Counted from the stretch's first letter, positions 37,909 to 50,084 are shown. The stretch: 64,000 nucleotides of DNA from Azospirillum sp. B510 (GCF_000010725.1 NC_013854.1:124001-188000); one strand, 5' to 3'. Translations and numbers: made by a program. Notes: generated from the letters alone by a model not told the origin.

Positions 37909-38011
37909 CTTCGGCAGCATCCTTGCGGATCGCACAGTTGCGTGGATCGGGCAGGGGGATCGAGTCGGCCGGGCTGCCTCGCGGACGGTTGGCGGGAGAG
38001 AGGGGAGCATC

Positions 38012-40615
<2,604 letters not shown>

Positions 40616-40633
40616 CGCTCCGCCAGTTCCCCT

Positions 40634-40660
40634 CTCCCCCGCTGCGCATGCTTGGGGGAG
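40634..40660. terminator. Hairpin between convergent clpB and methyltransferase genes
   Basis: CTCCCCC (40634-40640) pairs with GGGGGAG (40654-40660) around a 13-base loop. It sits in the 54-bp gap where two convergent genes end, so it could terminate both. No T-run. Confidence 0.4.
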
Positions 40661-40669
40661 CGGGGGGGG

Positions 40670-41908
40670 TCAGCCCCGGCGCAGATGCATCTTGCCCAGG
40701 CCGCCCAACGCGTCGAACAGTTGGCGGAATTGGGTGAGGAACTGCTCCCAGGTCACCTTGGCGGTCGGCTCGATGGCGGCGTGCAGGGCGCCCAGGTTGG
40801 TCCCGCCGTCGATCCGCGACAGGATCGGCCCGGCCAGCCGCGGCAGGGGCAGCGCGACCACGCCGCCCATCAGGTCGAACTCCAGGCCGCCGCCGGGCGG
40901 CACCGCCTTCGCCACCGCCGGGCCGTCGATGTCACGCAGGATCGGCACAATGTCGGGCCCGTCCGGCTGGATGCGGGCGGCGTCGACATCGGTGGGACGC
41001 AGCAGATAGGCGATGTGCTTGGTGAAGGCGCCGGTGACGCGCTCGGTCCAGGCGGCGCGTTCCAGCATGCCCATGCCCTCCAGCCGCTTCAGAACGCGGG
41101 CGTCCTTGACCCACAGCGACGGCTCGTAGCGCAGCGGGTCGATCAGCGTCGCGATGGCGAGGCCGGCGCTGTCCGCCAGCTCCGCGAGCTGCGGCACGCC
41201 GTAGGGGCGGTCGCAACTGTGCAGCAGCAGGTCGTAGAGGTTGGCGTCGGCCAGCCGGTGGTCGCTGATGTGCGGGTTGTTCAGCAGCCAGTTGGTCGGC
41301 GGCAACGCCTGGATCAGCCGGCGGGCCAGCGCCACCTTCTCGGCCGGCGGCAGCCCCTCGGTCATGCCGCGCAGCGCCTCCTGCATCGGATAGACGCCGG
41401 TGCGGCCATAGGGGGCGTAGACCATGAGGCCGATGCCGCCGCCGGGCGCCAGCGCGCCGGCCAGCGAGCGCAGGCCGGCCGCCGGGTCGTCGAGATGGTG
41501 CAGCACGCCGCAGCAGTCGATGTAGTCGAACGGCCCGGCTTCGGCCGTGACCTCGCCCAGCTCCAACAGCGAGCCGCGGCGGAAAACGATGTTGCTCAGG
41601 CCGCGCGCCTTGGCCCGCGCCTCGGCGATGGCGCGGCTGGCGTCGGACAGGTCGATGTAGGTGATGCGGCCGGGATTGCCGGCATCGGCCATCTGCTGCG
41701 CCAGCATGACGGCGCCGTCCCCCGTGCCGCCGCCGGCCACCAGCACGCGCAGCGGCTTGGAATGGTCGATCCGGCCGCCGAAGACATGCTGGACCAACTC
41801 GTCCAGATGGCTGGGCGAGCCGGTGATCAGGCGCTTGGACTCGTCGGCCGGGTTGCGCGCCGGGTAGGGATAGGCTTCGTACTGGGCGCGCAGGTCGTCG
41901 ATGCTCAT
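40670..41908 (-). CDS. Class I SAM-dependent methyltransferase with C-terminal extension
   Basis: 412 residues from the ATG at 41908. The N-terminal YEAYPYPARNP motif is followed by SAM motif I VLVAGGGTGDGAVMLAQQ, DLSDAS and CCGVLHHLDDPAAGL. About 180 extra residues after the Rossmann domain include WLLNNPHISDHRLADANLYDLLLH. The YPYPxRxP start is shared with a family of methyltransferases near TPR genes and of unknown substrate. The 85 bp to the next gene lack a terminator. Confidence 0.85.
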   Translation of the reverse strand: MSIDDLRAQYEAYPYPARNPADESKRLITGSPSHLDELVQHVFGGRIDHSKPLRVLVAGGGTGDGAVMLAQQMADAGNPGRITYIDLSDASRAIAEARAKARGLSNIVFRRGSLLELGEVTAEAGPFDYIDCCGVLHHLDDPAAGLRSLAGALAPGGGIGLMVYAPYGRTGVYPMQEALRGMTEGLPPAEKVALARRLIQALPPTNWLLNNPHISDHRLADANLYDLLLHSCDRPYGVPQLAELADSAGLAIATLIDPLRYEPSLWVKDARVLKRLEGMGMLERAAWTERVTGAFTKHIAYLLRPTDVDAARIQPDGPDIVPILRDIDGPAVAKAVPPGGGLEFDLMGGVVALPLPRLAGPILSRIDGGTNLGALHAAIEPTAKVTWEQFLTQFRQLFDALGGLGKMHLRRG

Positions 41909-41997
41909 GGGGGACTGCTCATAGGGAACGGGCGCGGCGACCATAGCACCGCGCCCGCCCGATGGCAGCCGTCCGGTCGTGTCCGCTCGGGGTGATC

Positions 41998-42936
41998 TCA
42001 GTCGGCGAGCGGAACGCAGATCTCGGTCAGCCACTCCGCCGGCGGCAGGGCGCGCGGGTTGTTGAGATATTCCTCGTAGCAGGGGGCGTCGCCCGGCGCG
42101 TGGCCGCTGTTGGGCAGCCACTCGCCATAGAGCCAGCGATAGACCGCGCCCAGTTCGGCATAGGGGCCCTGGTGCCGCACCACCGCATGACGCCCGCCGG
42201 GGATGTCGACCACGCGGATCATCCCGTCCTCCACGACTCCCAGATCCAGCATCAGTCCGGCGAAGGAGCGCAGCTCCTCCGGCTTCACCGAGTCGGGATC
42301 GTCGTAGTAGATGGCGAAGCTGCGGATGTGGGGACCGATCAGCCCCTGCTTGGACGCCCAGGCATAGAGCCGGTCGAAGCTGACGCCGATGGTCATGTAG
42401 GGGCCGCGATGCGGCAGCCCGACGACGCGGTGGGCGGGCAGATCGCGGATTTCGACCTCGTGCATGCTGTCCTCCATTCGATGGTTGGCGGTTCGATGGC
42501 CGGTCGGGACTGGAGGATTGAGCCGCCCACGCCTGCGGTAAGCGGCCGGTGTCGCGCCATAACCTTGCCCGAAGGCGCGGGTGAAGGCCTCGACGCTGCC
42601 GTAACCCGCACGCCGGGCGATGTCCGGGATGGCGATGCTGTCGCGCACCAGATCGCCGGCCGCCCGGTGCAGGCGAAGCCGGCGCAGGGTCTCCGCCGCG
42701 GTCTCGCCGGTGATCGCCCGGTAGACGCGATGGAAATGGTAGGGCGAGAAGCAGGCCACCTCCGCCAGCCGCTCGAGGTCGAGCGGATCGTCCAGATGGT
42801 CGGCGATATAGGCCACCACCCGTTCGGTCCGGTCGCCATAATCGAGCCGCGTGCCGGGCTTGGCCGCGATGGCGGAACAAGGCACCGGCGGTTGCGCGGA
42901 CAGGCGATCATGGATCTCGGGGGTCTCATGGGTCAT
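41998..42936 (-). CDS. AraC-family transcriptional regulator with GyrI-like effector domain
   Basis: 312 residues. The N-terminal third has two AraC-type helix-turn-helix motifs (LERLAEVACFSPYHFHRVYRAITG and IARRAGYGSVEAFTRAF). The C-terminal half (about 155-312) is a GyrI/SOUL-like small-molecule-binding domain (EVEIRDLPAHRVVGLPHRGPY, YDDP). This is the Rob/BmrR-like layout in which a drug-like ligand controls DNA binding. Target genes are not evident nearby. Confidence 0.92.
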   Translation of the reverse strand: MTHETPEIHDRLSAQPPVPCSAIAAKPGTRLDYGDRTERVVAYIADHLDDPLDLERLAEVACFSPYHFHRVYRAITGETAAETLRRLRLHRAAGDLVRDSIAIPDIARRAGYGSVEAFTRAFGQGYGATPAAYRRRGRLNPPVPTGHRTANHRMEDSMHEVEIRDLPAHRVVGLPHRGPYMTIGVSFDRLYAWASKQGLIGPHIRSFAIYYDDPDSVKPEELRSFAGLMLDLGVVEDGMIRVVDIPGGRHAVVRHQGPYAELGAVYRWLYGEWLPNSGHAPGDAPCYEEYLNNPRALPPAEWLTEICVPLAD

Positions 42937-43115
42937 GGGTCGGCGTCCTCCAGTCCCGCCGATGCTAACCGGCGGCCGCTTGATCGCGCTTGCGGAGTTG
43001 AGCCGCCGGCCCGGCCCGTCGTCGCCCGGCGCTCATGCCGGCGAGCTTGCCTCGGGCGGGTGGTGGCGGCAAGCTCACGCCCGGTCATATCCTTACCTGG
43101 AGCGGCGGGTTCTTC

Positions 43116-43700
43116 ATGCGTGGTTATTTCGGGATCGGGGTGGAGCGGATCAGCAAGCCGGGCAATGTCGGCAACCTGATGCGCACCGCCCACGCCTTCG
43201 GCGCCTCCTTCTTCTTCGCCATCGATCCGGAACCCGATCTGCGGGAGACGAAGCTGGTCGATACCTCCGGCGCCACGCTGCATCTGCCGCTCTACATCCA
43301 TGACCGGGTCGCCGACTTCACCCTGCCGAAGGATTGCGCGCTGGTCGGGGTGGAACTGACCGACGATGCGGTCGAACTGCCCAGCTTCCGCCACCCGTCG
43401 CGCGCCGCCTATGTGCTGGGGCCGGAGCGCGACAGCCTGTCGCCCGCCCTGCTGGAGCGCTGCGACCATGTGGTGAAGATCCCGATGTCCTTCTGCATCA
43501 ATGTCGGCGTCGCCGGGGCGCTGGTGATGTATGATCGCATGATCTCGCTCGGCCGCTTCGCCGAACGGCCGGTGCGCCCCGGCGGCCCGCTGGAGCCGCC
43601 GTCGCTGCACAAGCACGGCAAGCAGATCATGCGCAAGGCCGATCGCCGCCGCCGCATCCGCGGCGAGCAGAGGCCCGTCGAGGAGGATGGCGACGAGTGA
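43116..43700 (+). CDS. SpoU/TrmH-family RNA 2'-O-methyltransferase
   Basis: 194 residues from the ATG at 43116. It has the SPOUT-fold motifs ISKPGNVGNLMRTAHAFGA, LGPERDSLSPALLERCD and VVKIPMSFCINVGVAGALVMYD that form the trefoil knot. The C-terminus is a basic tail (HKHGKQIMRKADRRRRIRG) suited to RNA contact. It is divergent from the AraC gene. Confidence 0.9.
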   Translation: MRGYFGIGVERISKPGNVGNLMRTAHAFGASFFFAIDPEPDLRETKLVDTSGATLHLPLYIHDRVADFTLPKDCALVGVELTDDAVELPSFRHPSRAAYVLGPERDSLSPALLERCDHVVKIPMSFCINVGVAGALVMYDRMISLGRFAERPVRPGGPLEPPSLHKHGKQIMRKADRRRRIRGEQRPVEEDGDE

Positions 43701-43715
43701 GGATGCAGGGGTAGG

Positions 43716-44300
43716 TCAGAGCGGCAGCGGATCCTCCGCGGCGACGGCGCAGATCCGCTGCACCACCGCGGGCTTGGGCAGGGTGATCTCGCCCTGTTCG
43801 AAGGCCACCACCTGGAGCGTGCCGCGCACCGCCTCCAGCAACTCGCCCCGGCGCAACAGGAAGTCGGGGGAGGAGGGGCGGCCGAAGCGGGCGTTGCCGT
43901 CGGCGAAGGTCTCGTAGATCAGCACGCCGCCCGGCTCCAGCGCCGCCAGGATGGCGGGAAACAGCGGCCGGTGCAGGTAGTTGGTGACGATGATCCCGGC
44001 GAAACGGCGCTCCGCCGGCAAGGGACCATTCAAGGGACCATTCAAGGGGCCATGGCCGCCCGCCGAGTCGCCACCTTCCAGATCGGCCTGGACGAGAGTG
44101 ACGCCCGCCTTCCCCTCCAGATCGGCGACGCCGGCAAGGTCGCGGTCCAGACCGACCACCGGATGGCCGCGCCGGCGGAACAGCCGCAGATGCCGTCCGC
44201 CGCCGCAGGCGAGGTCGAGAACCGGCCCGCCCGCCCGCAACAGCGGGGCGAATCGCTCGACCCAGGGGGAGGGTGGCGAGAGCGGATGCGGCGTGGGCAT
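43716..44300 (-). CDS. Small class I SAM-dependent methyltransferase
   Basis: 194 residues from the ATG at 44300. SAM motif I is VLDLACGGGRHLRLFRRRGHPV followed by GLDRD, then TNYLHRPLFPAILAALEPGGVLIYETFA. It resembles TehB-like and small-molecule methylases. A GPLN tandem repeat interrupts the loop at about residues 82-93. It is convergent with the SpoU gene (15 bp between stops). Confidence 0.85.
   Translation of the reverse strand: MPTPHPLSPPSPWVERFAPLLRAGGPVLDLACGGGRHLRLFRRRGHPVVGLDRDLAGVADLEGKAGVTLVQADLEGGDSAGGHGPLNGPLNGPLPAERRFAGIIVTNYLHRPLFPAILAALEPGGVLIYETFADGNARFGRPSSPDFLLRRGELLEAVRGTLQVVAFEQGEITLPKPAVVQRICAVAAEDPLPL
44020..44055 (-). repeat. Three 12-bp tandem repeats inside the methyltransferase gene
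   Basis: Units AAGGGACCATTC at 44020 and 44032 are identical, and a third diverged copy AAGGGGCCATGG follows at 44044. They encode GPLN GPLN GPL on the minus strand, so unit loss or gain would keep frame. Confidence 0.85.
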
Positions 44301-44499
44301 GATGGAAGTTCCCTTGGCGGACTTTTCTTGGGGCGCGCGGAACGATATCACAAGAGGTACGGACAATTGAGCAGGGCGGCGTTTGACGGCGCGGCCCGGC
44401 CGTGCTGAATTAGGGCAAATTCCCGAGTCGCGCCGCAACCCGGACCGGCACGCCGGGGCGCACCTTCCAGCTGCGGGTTAGTTTGGGGCTAGTGGGGAC

Positions 44500-45078
44500 A
44501 TGATCCTCTTCGCGTTGAGATGCTCGGCCGACCATCGGTTCGAGGCCTGGTTCCGCAACGGTGCCGCCTATGACGAACAGGCGGCGGCGCATCAGATCGC
44601 CTGCCCGATCTGCGGCGACACCATCGTCGGCAAGGCGCCGATGGCCCCGCGCATCGCCAAGGGCGTCGCCAAGGCGGCCGACCGTGCCCGCGAGCAGGCC
44701 GAAGCCGTCGCGGCGGACAGCCCGCCGGCCGCGCCACAGCCCAACGCCGCGGCTCCGGTCCCCGCGGCTCCGGTCCCCGTGCCGGTGCCGCTGCCCAACG
44801 TCTCCGACATGGTCGCCGCCCTGCCGGCCGGCCTGAACGACGCCCAGCGCGAGGCGGTGGCGGAGGTCATGCGGCAACTGACCGAGGTCCGGCGCAGTGT
44901 CGAGAAGAACTGCGACTATGTCGGCGACCGCTTCGCCGAGGAGGCCCGCCGCATCCATTATGGCGAGACCGACCCGCGCGGCATCTATGGCGAGGCGTCG
45001 GACGAGGAGGTCGCCGAACTCCACGACGAGGGTGTGACATTCCACCGCATCCCCTGGATTCCACGCAGCGATTCCTGA
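44500..45078 (+). CDS. DUF1178 family protein
   Basis: 192 residues. The N-terminal MILFALRCSADHRFEAWFRNGAAYDEQ with a later CPICG forms a likely zinc ribbon typical of DUF1178. A Pro/Ala-rich linker (about 75-100) and a C-terminal helical region (EARRIHYGETDPRGIYGEAS) follow. The family is alphaproteobacterial/betaproteobacterial and often sits with grxC and a nitrilase-family gene; here those lie 6 kb away. Function unknown. Confidence 0.92.
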   Translation: MILFALRCSADHRFEAWFRNGAAYDEQAAAHQIACPICGDTIVGKAPMAPRIAKGVAKAADRAREQAEAVAADSPPAAPQPNAAAPVPAAPVPVPVPLPNVSDMVAALPAGLNDAQREAVAEVMRQLTEVRRSVEKNCDYVGDRFAEEARRIHYGETDPRGIYGEASDEEVAELHDEGVTFHRIPWIPRSDS

Positions 45079-45152
45079 CGGCACGCCAGCGCGGCGGGCC
45101 TTGTGGCGGGGCCATTGATTCCCAACGAAACCGTTTGAAACACTGACTTCCA

Positions 45153-45184
45153 AAAAGGCGCGCCCACCCTCGGGCGCGCCTTTT
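45153..45184. terminator. Rho-independent terminator after the DUF1178 gene
   Basis: A perfect 13-bp stem AAAAGGCGCGCCC / GGGCGCGCCTTTT with a 6-base loop, with A and T runs at the two sides, so it can act in either direction. It lies 75 bp after the DUF1178 stop. Confidence 0.9.
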
Positions 45185-45279
45185 CCCATGCGCCTAGCGC
45201 CTTGCCCAGCCTTGGCTTTTCAGGATCGGCCTTCCCATTGGCGCGTTCGAATCGACCAAGGTAGGGGGTGCATCCAACA

Positions 45280-45293
45280 ATGATCTGTATCAA
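45280..45293 (+). promoter_or_regulatory. Candidate FNR/FixK-type box upstream of DUF485-actP
   Basis: ATGATCTGTATCAA matches TTGAT-N4-ATCAA with one mismatch. It lies 160 bp before the DUF485 start in a 375-bp gene-free interval (45079-45453). The match is short and could be chance. Confidence 0.35.
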
Positions 45294-45453
45294 ACAATTG
45301 GGCAGGTCAAGGGCGTACGAATTACGGGGAGAAACCCGGACGCGACGGCCCGGACGGCAAATGCCCGCTGGTTCAGAAGATGCTGTCTCTGGTTCGGAAG
45401 ACGGTGTCTTGGCGGACCGCCGAACATTGCCGGCACTCGATGAGGGGACGCAC

Positions 45454-45756
45454 ATGAGTCAAAACGCGCAACGGATTGTGAACAATCCAAAATTCCAGGA
45501 ACTGGTGGCGAAACGCTCCGCCTTCGCCTGGACTTTGTCGATCGCCATGCTGGTCATTTATTTCGGATTCATTCTGCTGGTGGCGTTCGGAAGGAATTTC
45601 CTGGGCACGCCGATCGGCTCCGGCGTCACCACCTGGGGCATTCCCATCGGCGTCTTCACCATCCTGTCCGCCTTCATCCTGACCGGCATCTACGTGCATC
45701 GGGCGAATGGCGAGTTCGACGAGCTGAACCGCCAGATCCTGGAGGAGTCGAAGTGA
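45454..45756 (+). CDS. DUF485 family small membrane protein
   Basis: 100 residues from the ATG at 45454 with GAGGGGAC upstream; a longer open frame is rejected. Two transmembrane helices (about 25-47 and 60-82) flank the short loop typical of DUF485. It is the obligate partner gene of ActP-type acetate permeases and overlaps actP by one base (TGATG). Confidence 0.93.
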   Translation: MSQNAQRIVNNPKFQELVAKRSAFAWTLSIAMLVIYFGFILLVAFGRNFLGTPIGSGVTTWGIPIGVFTILSAFILTGIYVHRANGEFDELNRQILEESK

Positions 45757-47477
45757 TGCGCGCCACCACCCGTCTCGCCACCCCGGTCGCCGCGGCGGTG
45801 GCCGCCGCCGGCGCGCTGCTTCCCACCACCGTCCTGGCCGACGCCATCGGCGGCGCCGTGCAGAAGCAGGCGACCAACTGGTCGGCCATCCTGATGTTCC
45901 TGGCCTTCGTGCTGTTCACGCTGGGCATCACCTACTGGGCGGCCCGCCGCACCAAGTCGGCCAAGGACTTCTACGCCGCCGGCGGCGGCATCACCGGCTT
46001 CCAGAACGGCCTCGCCATCGCCGGCGACTATATGTCGGCGGCCTCATTCCTGGGCATCGCCGGCCTGGTGTACGCCTCGGGCTTCGACGGCCTGATCTAT
46101 TCGGTGGGCTGGCTGGTCGGCTGGCCGATCGTGCTGTTCCTGGTGGCCGAACGGCTGCGCAACCTCGGCAAATACACCTTCGCCGACGTCGCCTCCTACC
46201 GTTTCCAGCAGACGCCGATCCGTTCGCTGTCGGCCTGCGGCTCGCTGGCGACCGTCACCTTCTACCTGATCGCCCAGATGGTGGGGGCGGGCAAGCTGAT
46301 CCAGCTGCTGTTCGGCCTCGACTACATGGTCGCGGTCGTCATCGTCGGCGTGCTGATGATCGGCTACGTCACCTTCGGCGGCATGCTGGCGACGACCTGG
46401 GTGCAGATCATCAAGGCGGTGATGCTGCTGTCCGGCGCCTCCTTCATGGCCTTCATGATCCTGGCCAAGTTCGGCTTCAGCCCCGAGGCGATGTTCAAGG
46501 CCGCCGTCGAGGCCCATCCGAAGGGGCTGGCGATCATGTCGCCGGGCGCGCTCGTCACCGATCCGGTCTCCGCCATCTCGCTCGGCATGGCGCTGATGTT
46601 CGGCACCGCCGGCCTGCCGCACATCCTGATGCGCTTCTTCACCGTCGCCGACGCCAAGGAAGCCCGCAAGTCGGTCTTCTACGCCACCGGCTTCATCGGC
46701 TACTTCTACATCCTGACCTTCATCATCGGCTTCGGCGCCATCCTGATGATCCTGGCTCCCGACGCCAACAACGCCTATCCCTTCCTGACCGCGGCCCCGG
46801 CGGCCGGCGTCAAGGCGGTGGTGGCCAACGTCATCGGCGGCACCAACATGGCGGCCATCCACACCGCCCATGCGGTCGGCGGCGACCTGTTCTACGGCTT
46901 CATCTCGGCGGTCGCCTTCGCCACCATCCTGGCGGTGGTCGCCGGTCTGACGCTGGCCGGCGCCTCGGCGGTCTCCCATGACCTCTACGCCTCGGTCTTC
47001 GCCAAGGGCCGCGCCAACGAGGCCGACGAGATCCGCGTGTCGAAGATCACCACGGTGGCCATCGGCATCCTGTCGATCATCCTGGGCATCGCCTTCGAGA
47101 ACCAGAACGTCGCCTTCATGGTCGGTCTGGCCTTCGTCATCGCCGCCTCGGCCAACTTCCCGATCCTGCTGATGTCGATGTTCTGGGGCAAGATGACCAC
47201 CCGCGGCGCCGTCATGGGCGGTGCGCTCGGCCTGATCTCCGCCATCGTCCTGCTGGTGCTGGGTCCGACTGTCTGGAAGGCGGTGCTGGGTCATCCGGAA
47301 GCGATCTTCCCCTACGACAACCCGGGCGCCTTCACCATCCCGCTCGCCTTCCTCGGCATCTGGTTCTTCTCGATCACCGACAACAGCGCGCAGGCCCAGA
47401 AGGAGCGCAAGGACTTCGAGGCCCAGTATATCCGGTCGCAGACCGGCCTGGGCGCCGAGGGTGCGTCCGCCCACTGA
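45756..47477 (+). CDS. actP: Cation/acetate symporter ActP
   Basis: 573 residues from the ATG at 45756 (GTG at 45753 also possible). A signal-like N-terminus is followed by about 13 transmembrane helices of the sodium:solute symporter family, with [42 protein letters not shown] and [12 protein letters not shown]. It takes up acetate and related short-chain monocarboxylates. Paired with DUF485. Confidence 0.95.
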   Translation: MRATTRLATPVAAAVAAAGALLPTTVLADAIGGAVQKQATNWSAILMFLAFVLFTLGITYWAARRTKSAKDFYAAGGGITGFQNGLAIAGDYMSAASFLGIAGLVYASGFDGLIYSVGWLVGWPIVLFLVAERLRNLGKYTFADVASYRFQQTPIRSLSACGSLATVTFYLIAQMVGAGKLIQLLFGLDYMVAVVIVGVLMIGYVTFGGMLATTWVQIIKAVMLLSGASFMAFMILAKFGFSPEAMFKAAVEAHPKGLAIMSPGALVTDPVSAISLGMALMFGTAGLPHILMRFFTVADAKEARKSVFYATGFIGYFYILTFIIGFGAILMILAPDANNAYPFLTAAPAAGVKAVVANVIGGTNMAAIHTAHAVGGDLFYGFISAVAFATILAVVAGLTLAGASAVSHDLYASVFAKGRANEADEIRVSKITTVAIGILSIILGIAFENQNVAFMVGLAFVIAASANFPILLMSMFWGKMTTRGAVMGGALGLISAIVLLVLGPTVWKAVLGHPEAIFPYDNPGAFTIPLAFLGIWFFSITDNSAQAQKERKDFEAQYIRSQTGLGAEGASAH

Positions 47478-47654
47478 GCGGCCCGCTGATATCGATGGGG
47501 TAACCGGGCGGAGCGGGAAGAACGGGGAAGGGATCGCGACTCGCACCGCATCCCTTCCCAGGAAGAAAAGGCTCCAGCCCGTGCGGTGAACGAACCACGC
47601 CGCCAAATGTCGCACCCGCTTCCGGCCTTCCGCCCGGCGGGTGTATCCTGAAAG

Positions 47655-47687
47655 GCGCCACCGGCCGCGATCCGGTGGCGCTTTTTT
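47655..47687 (+). terminator. Rho-independent terminator after actP
   Basis: A 10-bp stem GCGCCACCGG / CCGGTGGCGC with a 7-base loop is extended by A/T pairs and followed by six T residues. It lies 177 bp after the actP stop and just before the next start, separating actP from the cNMP/CBS gene. Confidence 0.9.
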
Positions 47688-47719
47688 CATGCCCCGCCCT
47701 CCCGCGACGGAGCCTGCCC

Positions 47720-49582
47720 GTGCAGCACGCGATGCCGACCGCCTGTCCGGATTTCGACTTCGGGCAGCCTCCCTTCGATCTGCTGACCGACGAGCAGCGG
47801 GCGGCGCTGGCCGGCGCGATGGACATCGCGCTCTACCCGCCCCATACCGTCCTGCTGTCGCGGGAGGAGCCGACCGACTCGCTGTTCGTCGTCCTGCGCG
47901 GGACGGTGCAGGAACGCCGCGGCGGCGAACTGGCGGCCGTCCATGGGCGGGGCGACCGCTTCGGTCTCCAGGCGCTGTATGGCGGGGCGGGCGGAGCCGG
48001 CCGCCGTTTCGTCGCGGCGGACGAATGCGCCTGCCATCTGGTCCCGCGCGTGGCGCTGGAGGCGCTGGCGGCGGAGAATCCGGCCTTCGGCGCCGCCATC
48101 ATCGGCGATTTCGCCCAGCGCATGCGCGATCTCGCCGCCCAGCGCTCCAACCGCGAGATGGCGGCGCTGACCATGGCCCGCATCCGGCAGGCCTATCTCC
48201 ATCCGCCCTTGTTCGTCGATGCCGGCGCCAGCCTGCGCGACGCGGCCGAGGCGATGAAGCGCAACCGCGCCAGCAGCGTGCTGGTGCGTGGGGCGGATGG
48301 CGCCGTCGGCATCCTGACCGGCACCGACCTGCGTGACCTCGTGGTGCTGGAGGGGCGGCCGGTGACCGATCCGGTGGGGCCGCTCGCCCGCTATGGCTTG
48401 CTGACGCTGGACCGCGACGACCTGCTGTTCAACGCGCTGGTGCTGATGACCCGCCATGCGGTGCGCCGGGTGGTGGTGACGGAGGCCGGCGCCATCGTCG
48501 GGCTGTTGGGGCAAAGCGACCTGCTGGCGGTGCTGTCCAACCATTCCCAGGTCATCGGCGTGCAGGTGGACCACGCGGCCGACCCCGCCGACCTGCGGCG
48601 GGCCAGCCGTTCGGTGGTCGAGCTGATCCGCACGCTGCACGCCACCGGGGTCAAGGTCGCCGTCATCGCCGATCTGGTGACGGAGCTGAACCGCCGCATC
48701 TTCCGCAAGCTGTTCGAACTGCTGGCCCCGCCGGAGCTGCTGGCGAACAGCTGCCTGATCGTGATGGGCAGCGAGGGACGCGGCGAACAGCTGCTGAAGA
48801 CCGACCAGGACAATGGCCTGATCCTGCGCGACGGCTTCGACTGCCCCGATCTGCCGCGCATCGCCGCCGACTTCACCCGTCATCTGGTCGATTTCGGTTA
48901 TCCGCCCTGTCCGGGCAACATCATGCTGTCGAACCCGGAGTGGACGCGGCCGCTCGCCGGCTACAAGGACGCGATCTTCGGCTGGATCCACCGTCCGGAC
49001 GAGGCGGCGCAGATGAATCTCGCCATCTTCTACGATGCCGCTCCGGTGGCCGGCGACGCCACGCTGCTGGCGGACGCCAAGGAGTATCTGCTGGGCCGGT
49101 TGCAGGACAACCAGATGTTCTTCACCCATTTCGCCCGGCCGGCCCTGTCCTTCGACACGCCGAGCGGCCTGTTCGCCGCCCTGTTCGAACGGCGCCGGGC
49201 GGAGCCGGTGGACATCAAGAAGGCCGGCATCTTCCCCATCGTCCACGGCGTGCGGGCGCTGGCGCTGGAGAAGCACCGGGCGGAGACCAACACGGTCGAA
49301 CGCATCCAGGTGCTGGCCGAGCTGGGGGCGCTGGAGCGCCGGATGGCCGCCGATCTGGTGGAGGCCTTCACCATCCTGTCGACCATCCGGCTGAAGGCGC
49401 GCGTCGACCTGCCCGATGAGGAAAACGGAGAGGATGGCGGGGAGGGGGCGGATCTGGCGATCGACAATCTCGTCCACCCCGACCGTCTGGGCAAGCTCGA
49501 CCGCGACCAGTTCAAGGACTGCCTGGCGCTGGTGAAGAGCTTCAAGGAGCTGATCGCCCACCATTTCCGACTGAACCACTGA
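47720..49582 (+). CDS. cNMP-binding / CBS / DUF294 putative nucleotidyltransferase
   Basis: 620 residues from the GTG at 47720, which has GGAG 8 bases upstream; an ATG at 47732 is the alternative. A cyclic-nucleotide-binding-like domain (about 20-130), two CBS motifs (about 165-280), a DUF294 nucleotidyltransferase domain with IVMGSEGRGEQLLKTDQDNG (about 350-370) and DUF294_C follow. These proteins accompany actP-type transporters and are thought to sense adenine nucleotides and modify a target. The first in-frame GTG at 47675 lies inside the terminator. Confidence 0.9.
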   Translation: MQHAMPTACPDFDFGQPPFDLLTDEQRAALAGAMDIALYPPHTVLLSREEPTDSLFVVLRGTVQERRGGELAAVHGRGDRFGLQALYGGAGGAGRRFVAADECACHLVPRVALEALAAENPAFGAAIIGDFAQRMRDLAAQRSNREMAALTMARIRQAYLHPPLFVDAGASLRDAAEAMKRNRASSVLVRGADGAVGILTGTDLRDLVVLEGRPVTDPVGPLARYGLLTLDRDDLLFNALVLMTRHAVRRVVVTEAGAIVGLLGQSDLLAVLSNHSQVIGVQVDHAADPADLRRASRSVVELIRTLHATGVKVAVIADLVTELNRRIFRKLFELLAPPELLANSCLIVMGSEGRGEQLLKTDQDNGLILRDGFDCPDLPRIAADFTRHLVDFGYPPCPGNIMLSNPEWTRPLAGYKDAIFGWIHRPDEAAQMNLAIFYDAAPVAGDATLLADAKEYLLGRLQDNQMFFTHFARPALSFDTPSGLFAALFERRRAEPVDIKKAGIFPIVHGVRALALEKHRAETNTVERIQVLAELGALERRMAADLVEAFTILSTIRLKARVDLPDEENGEDGGEGADLAIDNLVHPDRLGKLDRDQFKDCLALVKSFKELIAHHFRLNH

Positions 49583-49592
49583 GGCGACGGCG

Positions 49593-50084
49593 ATGGGCGG
49601 TTCCGATCACAGCGATGGCGGCCATGGCGCCGACCGCCGGGAGCATGTCGCGATCCATTGCGAGGCGACCAGCTTCGATCCGGGGACGGCGCGGCCGGTC
49701 GCCGTCGCCGCCATCCGCATCCGGGGCTTCCGCATCCTGACCGGCGGCGCCCTGCTGCTCCATCCCGGCGGCGACATCGGCGTGGCCGAGGCCGGCGACC
49801 GGCTGCACGCCTTCATCGGCGGCCGCCCGCTGGTCGGCTATTATCTGGATTTCTCCGTCGCCCTGGCGGAGCGCCTGACCGGGCGGCCTTTGCCCGACGA
49901 GCGGGCGGAGGTGTCAAGCCTCTATTACGACCGCAAGATCCGCAGCCTGTCCAAACAGGCGGTCGATCTGCGGCTGGACAGCCTGATCCGCGACCTCGAC
50001 CTGCCGGTGCGGCCCGGCGGCGCCTTCGGCACGGCGCTGGCCGCCGCCATGGCGTGGCTGCGGCTGACCCAGGACGGGCGCTGA
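49593..50084 (+). CDS. DnaQ-like exonuclease-fold protein, catalytic residues degenerate
   Basis: 163 residues, 10 bp after the DUF294 gene. It follows the DEDD exonuclease layout: VAIHCEATSFDPG stands where DxETTGLDP is expected, VGYYLDFSVALAERLTG where GHNxxFD is expected, and GGAFGTALAAAMAWLRL where HDALGDALAT is expected. The first Asp is His and the last His and Asp are Gly and Thr, so metal-dependent nuclease activity is doubtful. The partner position beside cNMP/CBS/DUF294 genes is conserved, suggesting a structural or regulatory role. Confidence 0.72.
   Translation: MGGSDHSDGGHGADRREHVAIHCEATSFDPGTARPVAVAAIRIRGFRILTGGALLLHPGGDIGVAEAGDRLHAFIGGRPLVGYYLDFSVALAERLTGRPLPDERAEVSSLYYDRKIRSLSKQAVDLRLDSLIRDLDLPVRPGGAFGTALAAAMAWLRLTQDGR

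Noticed and set aside
45241-45300. tRNA gene
   Set aside because: GCGTTCGAATCG resembles a T-loop, but no cloverleaf, anticodon arm or matching acceptor stem can be drawn around it. No tRNA or rRNA was found in the window.
47687-49579. 630-codon minus-strand frame opposite the cNMP/CBS/DUF294 gene
   Set aside because: The plus-strand product has ordered domains and motifs; the antisense frame has none.
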